Of a stretch of 64,000 bases of DNA, positions 22,534 through 33,180 are shown one piece after another; the stretch's first letter is position 1; every line of letters begins with the position of its first letter. The DNA is from Aquatica leii. Lineage: Eukaryota; Arthropoda; Insecta; Coleoptera; Lampyridae. The DNA lies in NCBI GenBank assembly GCA_035610365.1, contig CM069432.1, positions 27,962,354 through 28,026,353 of the forward strand, read 5' to 3'. The notes beneath the pieces are model-generated. The model saw nothing but the letters and a program-made list of their open reading frames with translations, did no database searches and had not been told where the DNA came from. Both the position numbers and the translations under genes were made by a program.

Positions 22534-23094
22534 ATCCTACGGTATATTTTTTAATGTGTTACGAAGTCGACTTAAAACGGTTACAGAAACAACAAAATAG
22601 GGCTATGAGGATTATATTACATTGTTCAAAATATACAAAAATCACGGTAATGTTAGATTGGTTACAATGGTTAAGTGTGAAACTGCGGATATATTTCAAT
22701 TCATTAATGTTGGTATACAAAATAATTAATGATTTGCTTCCAAACTACATGTCATAATTAGTGATACGTAACTATGAAATACATTCATATAACACGAGAA
22801 CTCGATGTGATTTCAGATTGGCAAAATTTTCAAAATCAAAGTCACAAAATTCTCTTCTGACTTACCAGATGAAATTAAGCACGAGCAAAATATTTATAAA
22901 TTTAAAAGGGGTCTCAGTCATTATGTTAAGAATAATTTTTAAGCAAAAATTAGTATTAATAGTGTAGCAAATTTTATTATTAAAACTAATTAATTTAAAC
23001 GACTAAAAATATGTTTACTTATACTAGAAATATGTACACTTGTAGATTAACCGAACTAATGAAATCTAATAATATTTAATAAAAACACTTACAC

Positions 23095-26000
23095 TAATTA
23101 AGATAAGATAAAGTCCGCGGATAGCTTCAGACACTTGTTTACATTAAAACCACGATTATTCTCTGTATATTTATGTGCACACACGTGCTAACGACTTATT
23201 TATTTCAACTTGAATAATCTTCTTAACACTACTGTATTTGCATTACGGCAATAACTGATTTGTTTCTTCGGTATTTATATACATTTGGAAATCCTTCTCG
23301 AGTGTTCTCTATCTTTCGGTATATCTCCTAGAAGATGGATAACAACTTCCAGAAGGCTCTTGAATTTTCAGATAACTTCTCGAACGTTTCAATAGAAATA
23401 TGTTACGATTTATGTTAAATTAGTATATCTTTACTAAATAAATACTTATCTACTTAAAAAAAAAGATATATTGGCTATACAAATTACGTTGATACACTAA
23501 ATTCAACAAAACTAAATAACATCAACAAACTATGTATATCAACAATTAAACTCACTAAGGCATTACGTCAATAACATATATTTTGTAGATTATTCTGTGA
23601 TTTATTGCTAGAGGATAAACCTGAAAAAATTTTAGAAAACAACTTTTTTCTTGTTATGTTAACGTAAGCATTATTTATTTCTAATATTTTAAAATGATTG
23701 TAGTTGTGTGTATTTAATATGAAGTAAATCAGATTTTTGTTGTATATAATTGACCTAATTTTTTTAAATTGATTTATTTCAACGTGAATTATTTTTATAA
23801 AAACAAAAACATGTATCATTGTATTTGATTATACGTTTTGCAACGTTCAATTACAAGAAAAAATTAAAAACAATAACCCAACCATGAAATAAATCTCGTT
23901 AACTGCAGAACTATTTTTTTTTGACGCGGCCAAACATTAATTTAAAAATAGACATTGGATTACCATTATAAAATTAGGTTGTTTTTTATGGCAATTCCTG
24001 TTAGTTAAATGGTAGGTACGTTACGTTACAAGGCAGTATCTAATTTATTTTTTTGTTCAATTAAAATAAAAAAATATTTATATATATAAAGTTCGTTTAT
24101 AAAGCTGGTTAATTTATGAGTCCCAGCAGCAATATTCAGAAACCTTTCAAAAATTATTTCCACCCTGATAATTTCCCGTAGCATTTTTTAGTGTGTGCAT
24201 GACACAAACCCATCTACCCTATAATATAATGCGCATTCTAGACCTGGCGCATTTCGTTCGAGGGTTTTTAGCCCGTGCAACCATTAATATTCATAAATTA
24301 TTGCGCTAGGGAGATATGGACAATAACTTCAAATTATAGACGATGAATGTACAAACGTGTACCATTGTGACGAACGAAAATTACTGGAAGGTGTAATTAT
24401 AATTAATTTACTTTCAGATGTTTTCAAAATTTAATTAATCGCCCGCGTTCATAAATTTACATTATGCCAAAGATAATAAAAGTTTTCACACGAGAAAATC
24501 GGCATGCCAATTAATTTTCCACGAAATTAACGCAAAACACTAAAAATATTTTTAATTGTTTAGATTTTGAAAAATCCTTTTGGTGTTTTTGTTTTGAGGT
24601 CACTGCTCGCATGCGGTTTGTAATTTTTGTGAGATAATAAAATGCAGAAACTACACATGCTGTCGTTGTAACATTGCTATTATTTCAAGCGGAATATTAT
24701 GGTAAATTAGTGCAAATTGCAGCAATCGTAATTTTAAAATTGAAAATTACATTTCCCCGTCCAGCGTTTGTTCTATACAATTCACAAATGAATTCGTGTT
24801 TTCCCATAAAAATCTAACAAACAATAATCGTTTTAGAAATCGTGCCATAAATAACATTTATGAAATGTAAACGTATTAAAACCAATTGCAATTTATCGTC
24901 GAATGACATTAAAATTTCATAAAAAGCGATAATAGCTAAATTTTAACTTTCAATTGAATTTATGGTTTAAATAAATCAATTCAACTGCATACAACTACGG
25001 CGTTGTTGTGTTATTTAAATTCTTTTAAAGTTCCTTCTGCATTTACGGTATGTTATCTTTATGTATTAGAGAAGATAATTTTAACTTGTTAAAGGAATAA
25101 GATACGTGCCATTAATTTTAATTGGCTTTAAATACGATACCACATTTTTGCATGTTCGCTTTACAAGAACGAAAACCCACGTACGGAAACCTCGTTTGCG
25201 GTATCAGTGTCGAGGGTGTGTCGGAAAAATAAAGCGCGCATTTCTTTTGCCACATTTTATGTAAGGTCAGATAATCATTGAATATTTAAGTTTTTTCAAC
25301 AATTCAACACGTGCATAACCTTTTCGTGATTACATTAAGATACGATCAAATATTTAGGTTAAACTCGCCATTATTATTTTAATTTCTTAATATACATAGA
25401 AATGTTTTAATTTATGATTATTGCGTAAATTAGACGTCGTAATTAAAGCAGTTTTCTTCTTGGTGTTCAATATTCAAACTGAATACAAAGTTAAACGATT
25501 AACGAAACACAATAAAGACAAACAAAGTGCAAGAAACCACATTTTGAACGAGTTGAAACTACTGTTGCGTATCGTTTTGGATGGTTGGTCACAAAGCACA
25601 AGAGCGAAAGGGTAAAGGATAGTCGACAAGTACCTATAAGGGACGGACAGCTGATGCCATCAAGCAGGGTGCATTAACATTTGTTACGACCTGCTGGGTA
25701 CAGGTGGGCTCATTTGTACGGTAGCTCTACTGGAAATTTGAACTGAGATTTCCTTCACAACTCTCATCATTAATCCCACGGATAAAAAAAACGCTTAATT
25801 GCCACGTTTTAGTAATATCAATAATAACCGGTCAAATCATTTCAAATCAAAGGAAAATCGATTAGCGGTTTTTTTCAAAGCTTTTTCAAAGTAATGAAGT
25901 CGCAGTTATCGTTTTTATAAGTTATGAAGGTTGCTTTACGTTCTTTCTTCTTTATATAACGCAATAAAATTGAAATGTGACTACGTCAAAGGGAAGCTAT

Positions 26001-26985
26001 AAAAAATACCAGATATACATAGATACACACACAAATTTTAACTGCTATATATATTAAAAAAAATAACAAATTACTTAATTATAATTTAAACTTTTAATGC
26101 GTATATTTACGGCGTTATTTATTTTTTTAAATATTTCTTAGATACGTGAAGTTTTACTTGAAATTCTCGTAAATTTTACTGAAAAACATCAAATAAATAC
26201 TTGCCATTTCTTAACGCCTACATTACTTTTTTTTTAAGATAGATTTTTTTATATTGTTATGTAGTTTCAGTAGTTTTTAAATAATTTATTTAAGATTTAA
26301 AGAAGTAATTTTACTTTTACAATTTAAGAGTTATTAGAATTCAATTAGATTGACTAACTATACAACTAAAATTTATAATAAAAAAAACAAATTAGATAAT
26401 TATTTAGAAAGCTTTAATTTCACAAATTATGATCAAACAAAACTAATTATACAATAAAACAAGTTTCGCTACTTTTGACTCAACGGGTTATTTTTACTTC
26501 CCTATAAGGAAAATATAGTAATCGCAATTAAAAAAAAATGTATTTTTGACAAAAAACTGTTGGGTGTCTGTGTGTAACTTGAAATTTGGTATGGAGCTGG
26601 CTTTTCATATTTTCTCGGTTCTATCAAAACATTGGTCTAATAAAAAAAACGGAAGTGGGTGTATTCACCATGTTTAACAGTTTTTCTTATATAATTTTGT
26701 ACGTATGTAAATGATTCGAATTATTTTTATAGTTTCTTATAGAGATAATGCTTCCTAAGAATTAATTCAAATAAAAATGTTTTTAACATTAACAGTTCAT
26801 TAAATATTTAATTTATAATTTAAAGTGAATTCCATATATAATTTAAGTTCGAGTTCTGCCTGCGACAATTTTTTTTTAGAAAAAATAAATAAATAAATTT
26901 GGTTCTCGAATAACATTTATTGTTTGTATTTTTTAGAATACCGTTGAACATTAGCTATTTTATTAGTTTGTAATTAAAGCAGCGG
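23095..26985. other. 3.9 kb stretch without a recognisable gene or element
   Basis: AT-rich single-copy-looking DNA. I find no transposase, reverse transcriptase or terminal repeat. Between about 24290 and 24970 the words CATAAAT or ATTTATG recur at least five times, which are the core of Cdx/Abd-B-type homeodomain sites, but in AT-rich DNA this is weak. A more GC-rich block lies at about 25600-25760. The whole could be a host intron or intergenic regulatory DNA. Confidence 0.45.
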
Positions 26986-27011
26986 CAATTGTTACAAATT
27001 TTTAGAAGTGG

Positions 27012-27115
27012 CAGCTACGGGATTTGAACCACAGACCTTTTATTCGTCGGTGTAATGCAGCGTAATACAAGACCTTACAAAGACCATTGGATACACTACA
27101 CCACGGCCGATTACT
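27012..27115 (-). repeat. tRNA-derived SINE fragment
   Basis: On the minus strand the sequence carries an RNA polymerase III B box, GGTTCAAATCC (27020-27030 reversed), and an A box-like TGGTGTAGTGT (about 27094-27104 reversed), in the right order but about 70 bases apart, much wider than in a normal tRNA. The ends do not pair into an acceptor stem. This is the form of a tRNA-derived SINE head rather than a tRNA gene. It lies a little over 100 bp beyond the 3' end of the RTE LINE on the same strand. Confidence 0.6.
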
Positions 27116-27239
27116 TGTAATTTGCTTAGTTAAAGTACGTTTTTTAATGTTTGAAATTTCAATAAGCAAATACTTTTTTTATGCAAAATAAATATGCCTT
27201 GACATTTTTTTAACTTATAGAACAAAATTATAGAAAACA

Positions 27240-30200
27240 TGTCTTCTTCTTCTTTTCGAAAGCCTGGAGGATTGTTATACCGAGTATTGCTTCTCTTGGG
27301 AGGCTGAAGACCAGCTGTCCTTTCATCGTTTTGGAGGTCTTCCTGGTGGTCGTTTGGATGCTGGTCTATAGTTTCTGGCAATTTTTGCAAGTCGGTTATT
27401 ATCCATTCTGGATACGTGTTCGTTCCAGAACCTTCTGCGAGCACGAGTCCATCTTACGACATCCTCCACGTTGCACTATTCACGAATGTCCTTGCTTCTT
27501 CTTAGATCTGTAATCGTGTTTCCCGAGATCATGGGGAGTACCTTCATTTCAGGGGCGCGAGCCATTCTTTTAGTTTCAACAGTATCGGGTCTTGTTTCTG
27601 TTGCGTAAGTCATAACTGACCTAACACATCTTTGTAAATCCTTATTTTGACTTCTGTTGAAATGTGTTTGTTTTTCCATATAGTTGTTCTTAAGGCTCCA
27701 GCTATCCTCGCTGATTTGTTAATTTGGTGCCTCACACTAATCTTGAGGTCTCCGTATGGGAGATCGTACATAGTTGAACTCAGAGACTTGTTCGATTACT
27801 TTGCCATTCAGTTCCAGTTTACATCTGCGCGGATCTCTCGCAGTCACCATGCATTTTGTTTTTGTAATAGAAATTTTCATGTTTAATTTTTCAGCTTCAA
27901 TCTTGAACGTTTATAATAACCACTGTAGTCCGTCTTCAGTGTCTGCGTCGCGTCGTCAGCATAGCATACGATTTTGATATGGTGTTTTCCCAACTTGTAG
28001 CTGTGGTTAGGTTGCGAACTTGTTCAATAATTCTATCCATTATTAAGTTGAATAATAGGCGGCTGAGACTGTCTCCTTGCCGAACACTCAATTTATTTAG
28101 TTGTCAGAGGTTTTGTTTTAATTGTAGTTGTGTTATTCGTATTGAGCGGCTTTATCGTCTCGATAATGTTTGGGTGTATTCCTTTACTCTTTAATTTGTT
28201 CACAATATCCTTCAAACGTACCCTATCAAAAGCTTTCGTTAGATCTAAAAAGCACATGAATGCTGACTTGTCGAATTCTATTGCTTTTTCTGCGACCTGC
28301 CGAACAATGTGTTACAAGCTTTAGGTCTTACAAACCTTGCACGGTCAACTCACACAGTCGGAGATAGAGGAGGTTTAAGGGAATTATGCTTAAGGGCGCC
28401 AGATCTAGTCCAAATTAACACTTCTGCCTCGATCACGACAGACGGTCCAAACTTGTAACGAAATTGGAGTTTCGTAATCCTTATTACTCTGATGTTCGAA
28501 TAGCCAAAACCAGTTAATAGGTAAAGATAACTAAAAGAGAAAGGTATGTTGCCATAAAAGAAAGATTAACAAGTATAATTAACTTTAATGTATTAACATA
28601 GAAGATTAACAGGAGGGTATTTTAATTTCTCAATTCGTAAATACTAGAAAGGTTAACAAGTATAATCAACAGGTATAAAAACTTTGATTTAGCAACGTAG
28701 CAGATTCGCAGTATTATGTTTAATTTCTCAATTCATAAATGCCAGACATATCGGCAACACACAATGCATAGGTAGTCAAGTCGAAACGAACAGCGCAGAA
28801 AATGTCGTAGTAAATAATATTTGTACACAGCATGCGATACAATTTAAATGATGATTGAAATTACCTTATTGGTATATAAACAATAAACGTAATTACGGAC
28901 ATTAACATTAACCAAAGTTCTGTGAGTAACTTTCGTGACAGCGATATAAAAATTAATCAAATAAACTCACCCGAAGTCCAGTGTCCACTTTCGCAAAGAA
29001 AACGTTTTCCCCGCTAGCGGCCTGTAATAAATATTTAATAGCAAATCGTGTCACACACTAACTCACGAAGAATAGGAAACTGCAAAATCAGTATTAATAA
29101 ATCATTAAAGGTTATATAATAACCCGTTGTATCGAATGCTGTAGGTTGTAATTATGAACAGGCGGGTGATAACACAATCGACTGGTATACACGAAATAAC
29201 ATCTCCCACAGTAAGGCTTGTCGAGACTCCGTTTTCGTGGTGGAGAATATGCCTTCCCAAAATCTTAAGTGTTCGGTAACGGTATTTCTCAATAATAATT
29301 AATATTCATCATTTCTTTATTGAAACGAACATGTGCTCAAAGCGTGGTGAAACGGCTATCAAATTAAGGAGAAGTTACAAACGAATTTTAATAAAACGGG
29401 AGTAATTATCTTACCTTGTGACGACTCAAATATTTTACGAACGTAATGAAATTATAATTTGATTCCCATTATTAAGGATGTTCTTCGAAATTATTTCTTT
29501 AAGCCGTACAGGCCATTTTATGCAATTGACAGCTTTACGATTTCGTCGTAAAATGACAGTCACAAGAAATGATCGGCAGAGGGCATCAAAACCGGAATCT
29601 AATTTCAATTCATATACAGGGTATTCCGTTAGAAAAATTTTGCACGTAACAAATGAATATTGCGTCAACAGTCGAACGATTTTTTCGAAAACCTTATTGC
29701 TCTTCATTTATTGAGATATGGTTGAGACTGCGTTGTTGCAGAAGACGAGTAAATAATTTCATAGATGTATCCAGTAAAGATATTCCTCTGTAGTTAGATG
29801 GTTCTGAGGATTTTCCTTTTTTAAGCAATGGTATAGTTATGCTGTCTTTCCATCTTTCTGGTGTTATCGCCTTTTCTAAAATTTTGTTATACGGATTAGT
29901 GAGCAGTTCGGCTAACTCTATTCCCCTGCATTTCAGCAGTTCATGCGGGATTTTTAATCTGTGTTAGTTGTAGTATTACTTCTTCTTCGGATATTTTTTC
30001 CAGGCTTTCCATGTCCCTGGCAACCTCTCTTTGTAATCTTTTTTGTCGATCCGTTGGTTCGGTTTCATCTTGGTTTCCTGAGTACATGCCCTGGAAATAG
30101 TTGGTCCATTCGACTGCCGATATGTTATTTGGTTGTACTGTTACGTTGACTTTTTTTTTACTGCTCTAAGCATTTTCCAAATGTGCTTTTGGATTCCGTA

Positions 30201-30540
30201 TAGGTCACTTTCCATTTCCTTACTAAAGTTCTTCGAATATTCTCTTTTTATTTCTTTTATTCACTTTATTTCTTATATTTATGTAGTTAATGTAGTTTCT
30301 TAGATTCTTGTTGGATATGTATGTCAAGTGAGCATTCTTTTTCTTTGCGCTAGTGTTCTTACATCTGGTTTAAACCATGGTTTTTTGTTCGTATGTTGTG
30401 TATTCGTATTGACAGTTTTTGTTCCTAACACCTTAGTTACTGCTTGCTTTATATTGTTTAATAGGATTTCCCACGCATTGTTTACAGTGTGTTGTTGGAG
30501 GATAGGTGCCTTGTCTATTTTATGAGCCAGTTGCAACTTG
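27240..30540 (-). pseudogene. RTE LINE reverse transcriptase and C-terminal region, interrupted
   Basis: Includes NKKPWFKPDVRTLAQRKRML (before the reverse transcriptase), the palm block CFLDLTKAFDRV (about 28220), and the C-terminal region with VMTYATETRPDT and MARAPEMKVLPMISGNT (about 27520-27600), ending VRWTRARRRFWNEHVSRMD and GRPPKRWKD near 27300. This C-terminal region is characteristic of RTE-type LINEs. The catalytic YADD-like block lies in a mutated stretch (SYAMLTTRR, about 27950). The solo LTR at 28310-29651 is inserted in it. Confidence 0.8.
28310..29651 (+). repeat. solo LTR, copy 2 (1.34 kb)
   Basis: It begins TGTTACAAGC and ends GTAACA, flanked by AATG on both sides (28306-28309 and 29652-29655). 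It matches 9096-10461 throughout. No gag or pol adjoins it; instead the RTE LINE coding sequence continues on both sides, so this is a true solo LTR left after recombination. A 4-bp target duplication fits Ty3/Gypsy or BEL elements. Copies 1 and 2 differ by scattered substitutions and small gaps. Confidence 0.93.
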
Positions 30541-30831
30541 TAGAGATATTGATTACTTTTAGATTTAAGTGATTCGATATTAAATTTAGTAGTTAAATTT
30601 TTTTTGTTTCCTTCTAGCGATTGGTTTTGCTATGGTAATTTTGCCCATCACTAAATTATGATCCAATCCTATGTTTGCAGATGAGAGAGCTCTCACATCT
30701 AATATCTGCTCAGGTTTGATCATTCTGTTTGTTATTATATAGTCTATTGTGGAAGTTATCCCTCTATTGTCTTGTTAGTTAGTTATTTTATGTTGTGGTT
30801 TATGCTTGAAATATGTGTTGTTGATCCTTAG

Positions 30832-31370
30832 TTAATTGTGGACACAGAATTCAATGAGCATTTCTCCTCTTTCATTTGTCGTTTTCTCTTCAAATGTATT
30901 TTTGATTTCTGGTATAATGTCGTTTCCTATTCTTGCATTCAGGTCTCCCATTATTATTATTTTTTCTTGGACGGGTATGTTGTCTATTAACAGCTGCATC
31001 TGTTTATAGAAATCAAGTGCTTCTTGTTCAGGTCTTCCAGTGTATGGAAAGTATACTGAGGCTATGTGAAGGATATGTGGTTCTAGCTTTAGTGTGACTA
31101 TCAGTATTCGATCTTTTTGATAGTTTATGTTAGTTATGCTATCTCCGAATCTTCGATTTATTACCATTACCACACCAGATGCTGCTCTGGCTTCTTTGGA
31201 TTTCCCTGATTAGATTAGGATGTAGTCACCATATTGAGCTGTACCTTTGCCCTTTTTCTTAGTTTTTGATATTGCGCAAATATCTATTTTATGAAGCTCT
31301 AGTTCAATCATTATTTCTTGATCTTTTTCACTAAAAGATCTTACAGTCCAGTAACCCAAACGCAGCTGGT
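30832..31370 (-). pseudogene. RTE LINE endonuclease region
   Basis: Apurinic-type endonuclease of the LINE. Readable blocks in order are VRSFSEKDQEIMIELELHKI, the SGVVMVINRRFGDSI strand, HILHIASVYFPYTGRPE, and the catalytic IIMGDLNARIGNDI. One stop lies before SGKSKEARAAS near 31210. The open part from 31173 ends at 30832. This enzyme would nick the target DNA to prime reverse transcription. Confidence 0.8.
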
Positions 31371-31746
31371 TCTTTTAATTATTGCGTCTCAATTTCTTTT
31401 TCCTTGGTTGGTTCGTCAACGTTTTATCAATCCTGTTCCGAGGCGATACTTGAGGTTTGTGAGCAGTTTATCTATTTCACAAAGAGTAGGTCCCTGGTTT
31501 TGCTCATCAATCCCCTTCCTTTATCCGGGCCTAGGACCGGCAACGACATCGTTAAGCTATTTAATCCACCCATCGATGTCGCAGGCTGGGCCAAGGCATA
31601 GTACACGGTCTTTTGGTCCAAAATATTCGTCAATCCGGAAAACACATAGATTAGCTGATTTATTCGTTTAGTTAGAGATTCTGAGTGCGATTTCCAGTTG
31701 AAGTGCTCGTCTATCTGAATACCGAAATATTTTAAACTTTTTCTAT

Positions 31747-32044
31747 TGTAGCACTGTTTTTTGGGTGTTGCCGCGTCACAAAACTTTTACTTAACGTTTC
31801 GCTGATCATGCTGTCAGCTTCTTCAGAAGATTTCTAGACTGATGTTATCGTCTTGCGTTCCTCGTTATATACCGTCTTTCAGTTCTGCTTCGCTGATCCG
31901 TGTCCGTTCGGGTCTGTTGGGTTCCGTTCATAGACGTCTGCTGAACGTATCTCAACGTTAAACGTTAAGTAAAAGTTTTGTGACGCGGCAACACCCAAAA
32001 AACAGTGCTACATTAAACAACGGCCGTGAAAGCTTGCATTCCTC
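31747..32044 (-). mobile_element. short element with 53-bp perfect inverted ends and a hammerhead-like core
   Basis: Arms at 31747-31799 and 31960-32012 are perfect inverted copies over 53 bp (starting TGTAGCACTG). The element interrupts a LINE. The word TTTCTATTGTA stands at 31740-31750 and again at 32045-32055, so the inserted piece may be 31751-32044 with an 11-bp duplication. On the minus strand it contains TATATAA and, at 31796-31826, a hammerhead-like core (CTGAAGA, a GCTGA/TCAGC hairpin, GAAAC). Stem I and stem III pairing is not evident, so activity is doubtful. The layout resembles terminal repeats of Penelope-like elements, which are known to carry hammerhead motifs. Confidence 0.6.
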
Positions 32045-32992
32045 TTTCTATTGTATCATTACCTTATTTTAAATTATATACATTATTGGGTTGTGAGTTC
32101 TTTTAGATTGAGAATTTAATATATTTAGTTTTGTCAGTATTTAATAAAATTCTATTGAGATCCAACCATCTTTTCACTCTTTCGAGTCCTTTAGAAGTAA
32201 CATTTAAGGCGCTGGACCATGACGAGGCGGAAAAGAGCAACACGGTGTCGTCTGCAAATAAGTATGTGTGACCTTCTATTTCGGTTTTAAGATTTGCAGG
32301 TCGTTAATAAATGCCAGAAATAAAACAGGCTCTAAAACTGTACCTTGAGGGATTCCATAGCAAGTACCGTACAAAGTAGCGCTGAGAACCTCCACCAATC
32401 TGACCTGCTGAGGCCTACATGCAAGGTAGCTAATGAACCAACTTAATGCCGATCTTTCCACCCCCATACTCTCGAGTGTTTTGACCAACAGGACATGAGA
32501 CACAGTGACGACCGCCTTCGCTAAGTCAAAGAAGATTCCTATCGTTTTAGTGTCTCGATCTAAAGATTCATTTATTTCTGAAGTGACTGTATCTAGATCA
32601 TCATGAGTACCCTGTCCTGGTCGAACGGATGATTATAGACTTTTTCAAAATATCTGGAAACCTTTCTGTACTAAGACTGAGATTAGTAATATAAGTCAAA
32701 AGTGATGCAATGTAGGTTTTGATTAATTTTAGACAGTTTACGGAAATGTTGCCCCAACCAGGACAGGACCCTCCCCTTAGTTCTTCAATAATTTTGATAA
32801 TGTTATTTTCATCCCGGGTAAACTCAAACTGATTGACTTTATTTTGAGCGCTCTGATTAAAACAGATTGTTCGTCAATTGATGTAATATTTGTAGCCATT
32901 TCTTCAACGTTTCTAAAAAAATGATTAAAATAATCAGCACACCTAACTGGATCACTCCGAACGTCATCTTCGAAAAGCATAGTTCGAAACAT
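32040..32992 (-). pseudogene. LINE reverse transcriptase, decayed
   Basis: Carries the blocks listed for the parent LINE. The fingers/palm part is open from 32503 to 32276, then a stop and frame change are followed by the FADD catalytic box at about 32240. The C-terminal portion continues after the small inserted element to about 31590. The catalytic aspartates FADD are preserved, but the gene is not open as a whole. Confidence 0.78.
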
Positions 32993-33034
32993 AGGGCCGG
33001 CTTCCCAGGATATTGGGGATTCACTGGCTTGGCT

Positions 33035-33180
33035 TGGTTTTCAAAAGCTTGGTTTAAAATCAAGCCAATCTTTCAAAAAATCATGCCAAGCTTTTAAATA
33101 ATCAAGTTCAATATTAGCCAAGCCAAACTTTTACAGGTCAAGCTTTCAAGTTTTTACCAAGCTTTCAAGTTCTTAAAAAT
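33035..33180. repeat. degenerate AAGCTT-rich repeat array
   Basis: The words AAGCTT, CCAAGC and CTTTCAAG recur many times in about 145 bases, in both orientations, giving an irregular array of short units. It directly adjoins the 5' end of the minus-strand LINE fragment. No function can be inferred. Confidence 0.5.

Larger units (their letters stand above)
20001..22542 (+). mobile_element. pogo-type transposon with TA duplication
   Basis: A 2542 bp element flanked by TA (19999-20000 and 22543-22544). The ends are inverted repeats of about 25 bp beginning CCGTAGGATGGGGTAAC. A 17-base motif close to GGGGTAANNTTGGGACA occurs seven times, clustered near both ends and once at the start of the coding region. 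It carries one long, unbroken pogo transposase frame. It is inserted in the reverse transcriptase region of a LINE, whose reading resumes after it. The unbroken frame suggests it is among the younger insertions in the window. Confidence 0.92.
18218..22970 (+). pseudogene. LINE ORF2, endonuclease and reverse transcriptase, interrupted
   Basis: The first open block (18218-19078) begins inside the endonuclease: RDFNIDVSKES is the usual GDFNI catalytic block with R for G, followed by RTTVDLVIT, and then the linker to the reverse transcriptase. A second block carries FLDYKRAFETIDRGRL, SQGSVVGPMLFSIYINDL and the catalytic FADDTLVS (about 19330-19690). After frame changes, QIKYLGVVIDQNLNF and the thumb region run up to 20000. 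The pogo element follows, and the LINE resumes at 22545 with CYEVDLKRLQKQQNRAMR and ends about 22970. Stops and frameshifts occur at about 19075, 19150, 19697 and 22757. Confidence 0.82.
17830..23090 (+). mobile_element. Jockey/CR1-like LINE, split by a pogo element
   Basis: A non-LTR retrotransposon on the plus strand. It carries a zinc-knuckle ORF1 end (17840-18100), an endonuclease part and a reverse transcriptase. The pogo element at 20001-22542 sits inside the reverse transcriptase domain with a TA duplication, and the LINE protein resumes directly after it. The copy is 5' truncated or rearranged, because the front of the endonuclease is missing, and has several frame breaks. The clade is inferred from the CCHC ORF1 and RT motifs; Jockey and CR1 are not separated here. 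Confidence 0.8.
27240..31390 (-). mobile_element. RTE-type LINE, minus strand, split by a solo LTR
   Basis: From its 5' side (high coordinates) it encodes an endonuclease (IIIMGDLNARIGNDI, about 31370-30830), a linker with KKPWFKPDVRTLAQRK (about 30330-30540), a reverse transcriptase (RWKDSITIPLLKKG and GFRKNRSTVDAIF to the right of the LTR; CFLDLTKAFDRVRLKDIV and QGDSLSPL-type motifs to the left), and a C-terminal region ending in a basic tail near 27240. The order and motifs resemble RTE/BovB elements. A 1342 bp solo LTR (28310-29651) splits the reverse transcriptase. Without it and one AATG copy the reading runs on as DAIF|IVRQVAEKA. Several stops and frameshifts show it is dead. Confidence 0.85.
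31560..33030 (-). mobile_element. Jockey/CR1-like LINE fragment, minus strand
   Basis: From high to low coordinates it reads the start of the reverse transcriptase region (VRCADYFNHFFRNVEEMA, about 32940), then VLLVKTLESMGVERSALSWF, YGIPQGTVLEPVLFLAFIND, the catalytic LFADDTVLLFSASSWSSALN (about 32230-32290) and, beyond a 0.29 kb insert, SLKYFGIQIDEHFNWKSHSE and INQLIYVFRIL. The copy lacks its 5' end and is cut off near 31560, where the RTE 5' region begins. Stops and frameshifts are present. It is distinct from the LINE at 17.8 kb. Confidence 0.8.

Noticed and set aside
23330-23400. Heat-shock-element-like words around AACTTCCAGAAGG
   Set aside because: One or two imperfect units with no nearby gene.
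27012-27115. A true tRNA gene
   Set aside because: Box spacing is too wide and the ends do not form an acceptor stem; SINE is a better explanation.
27331-28324. Several plus-strand open frames
   Set aside because: They are antisense shadows of the minus-strand RTE LINE.
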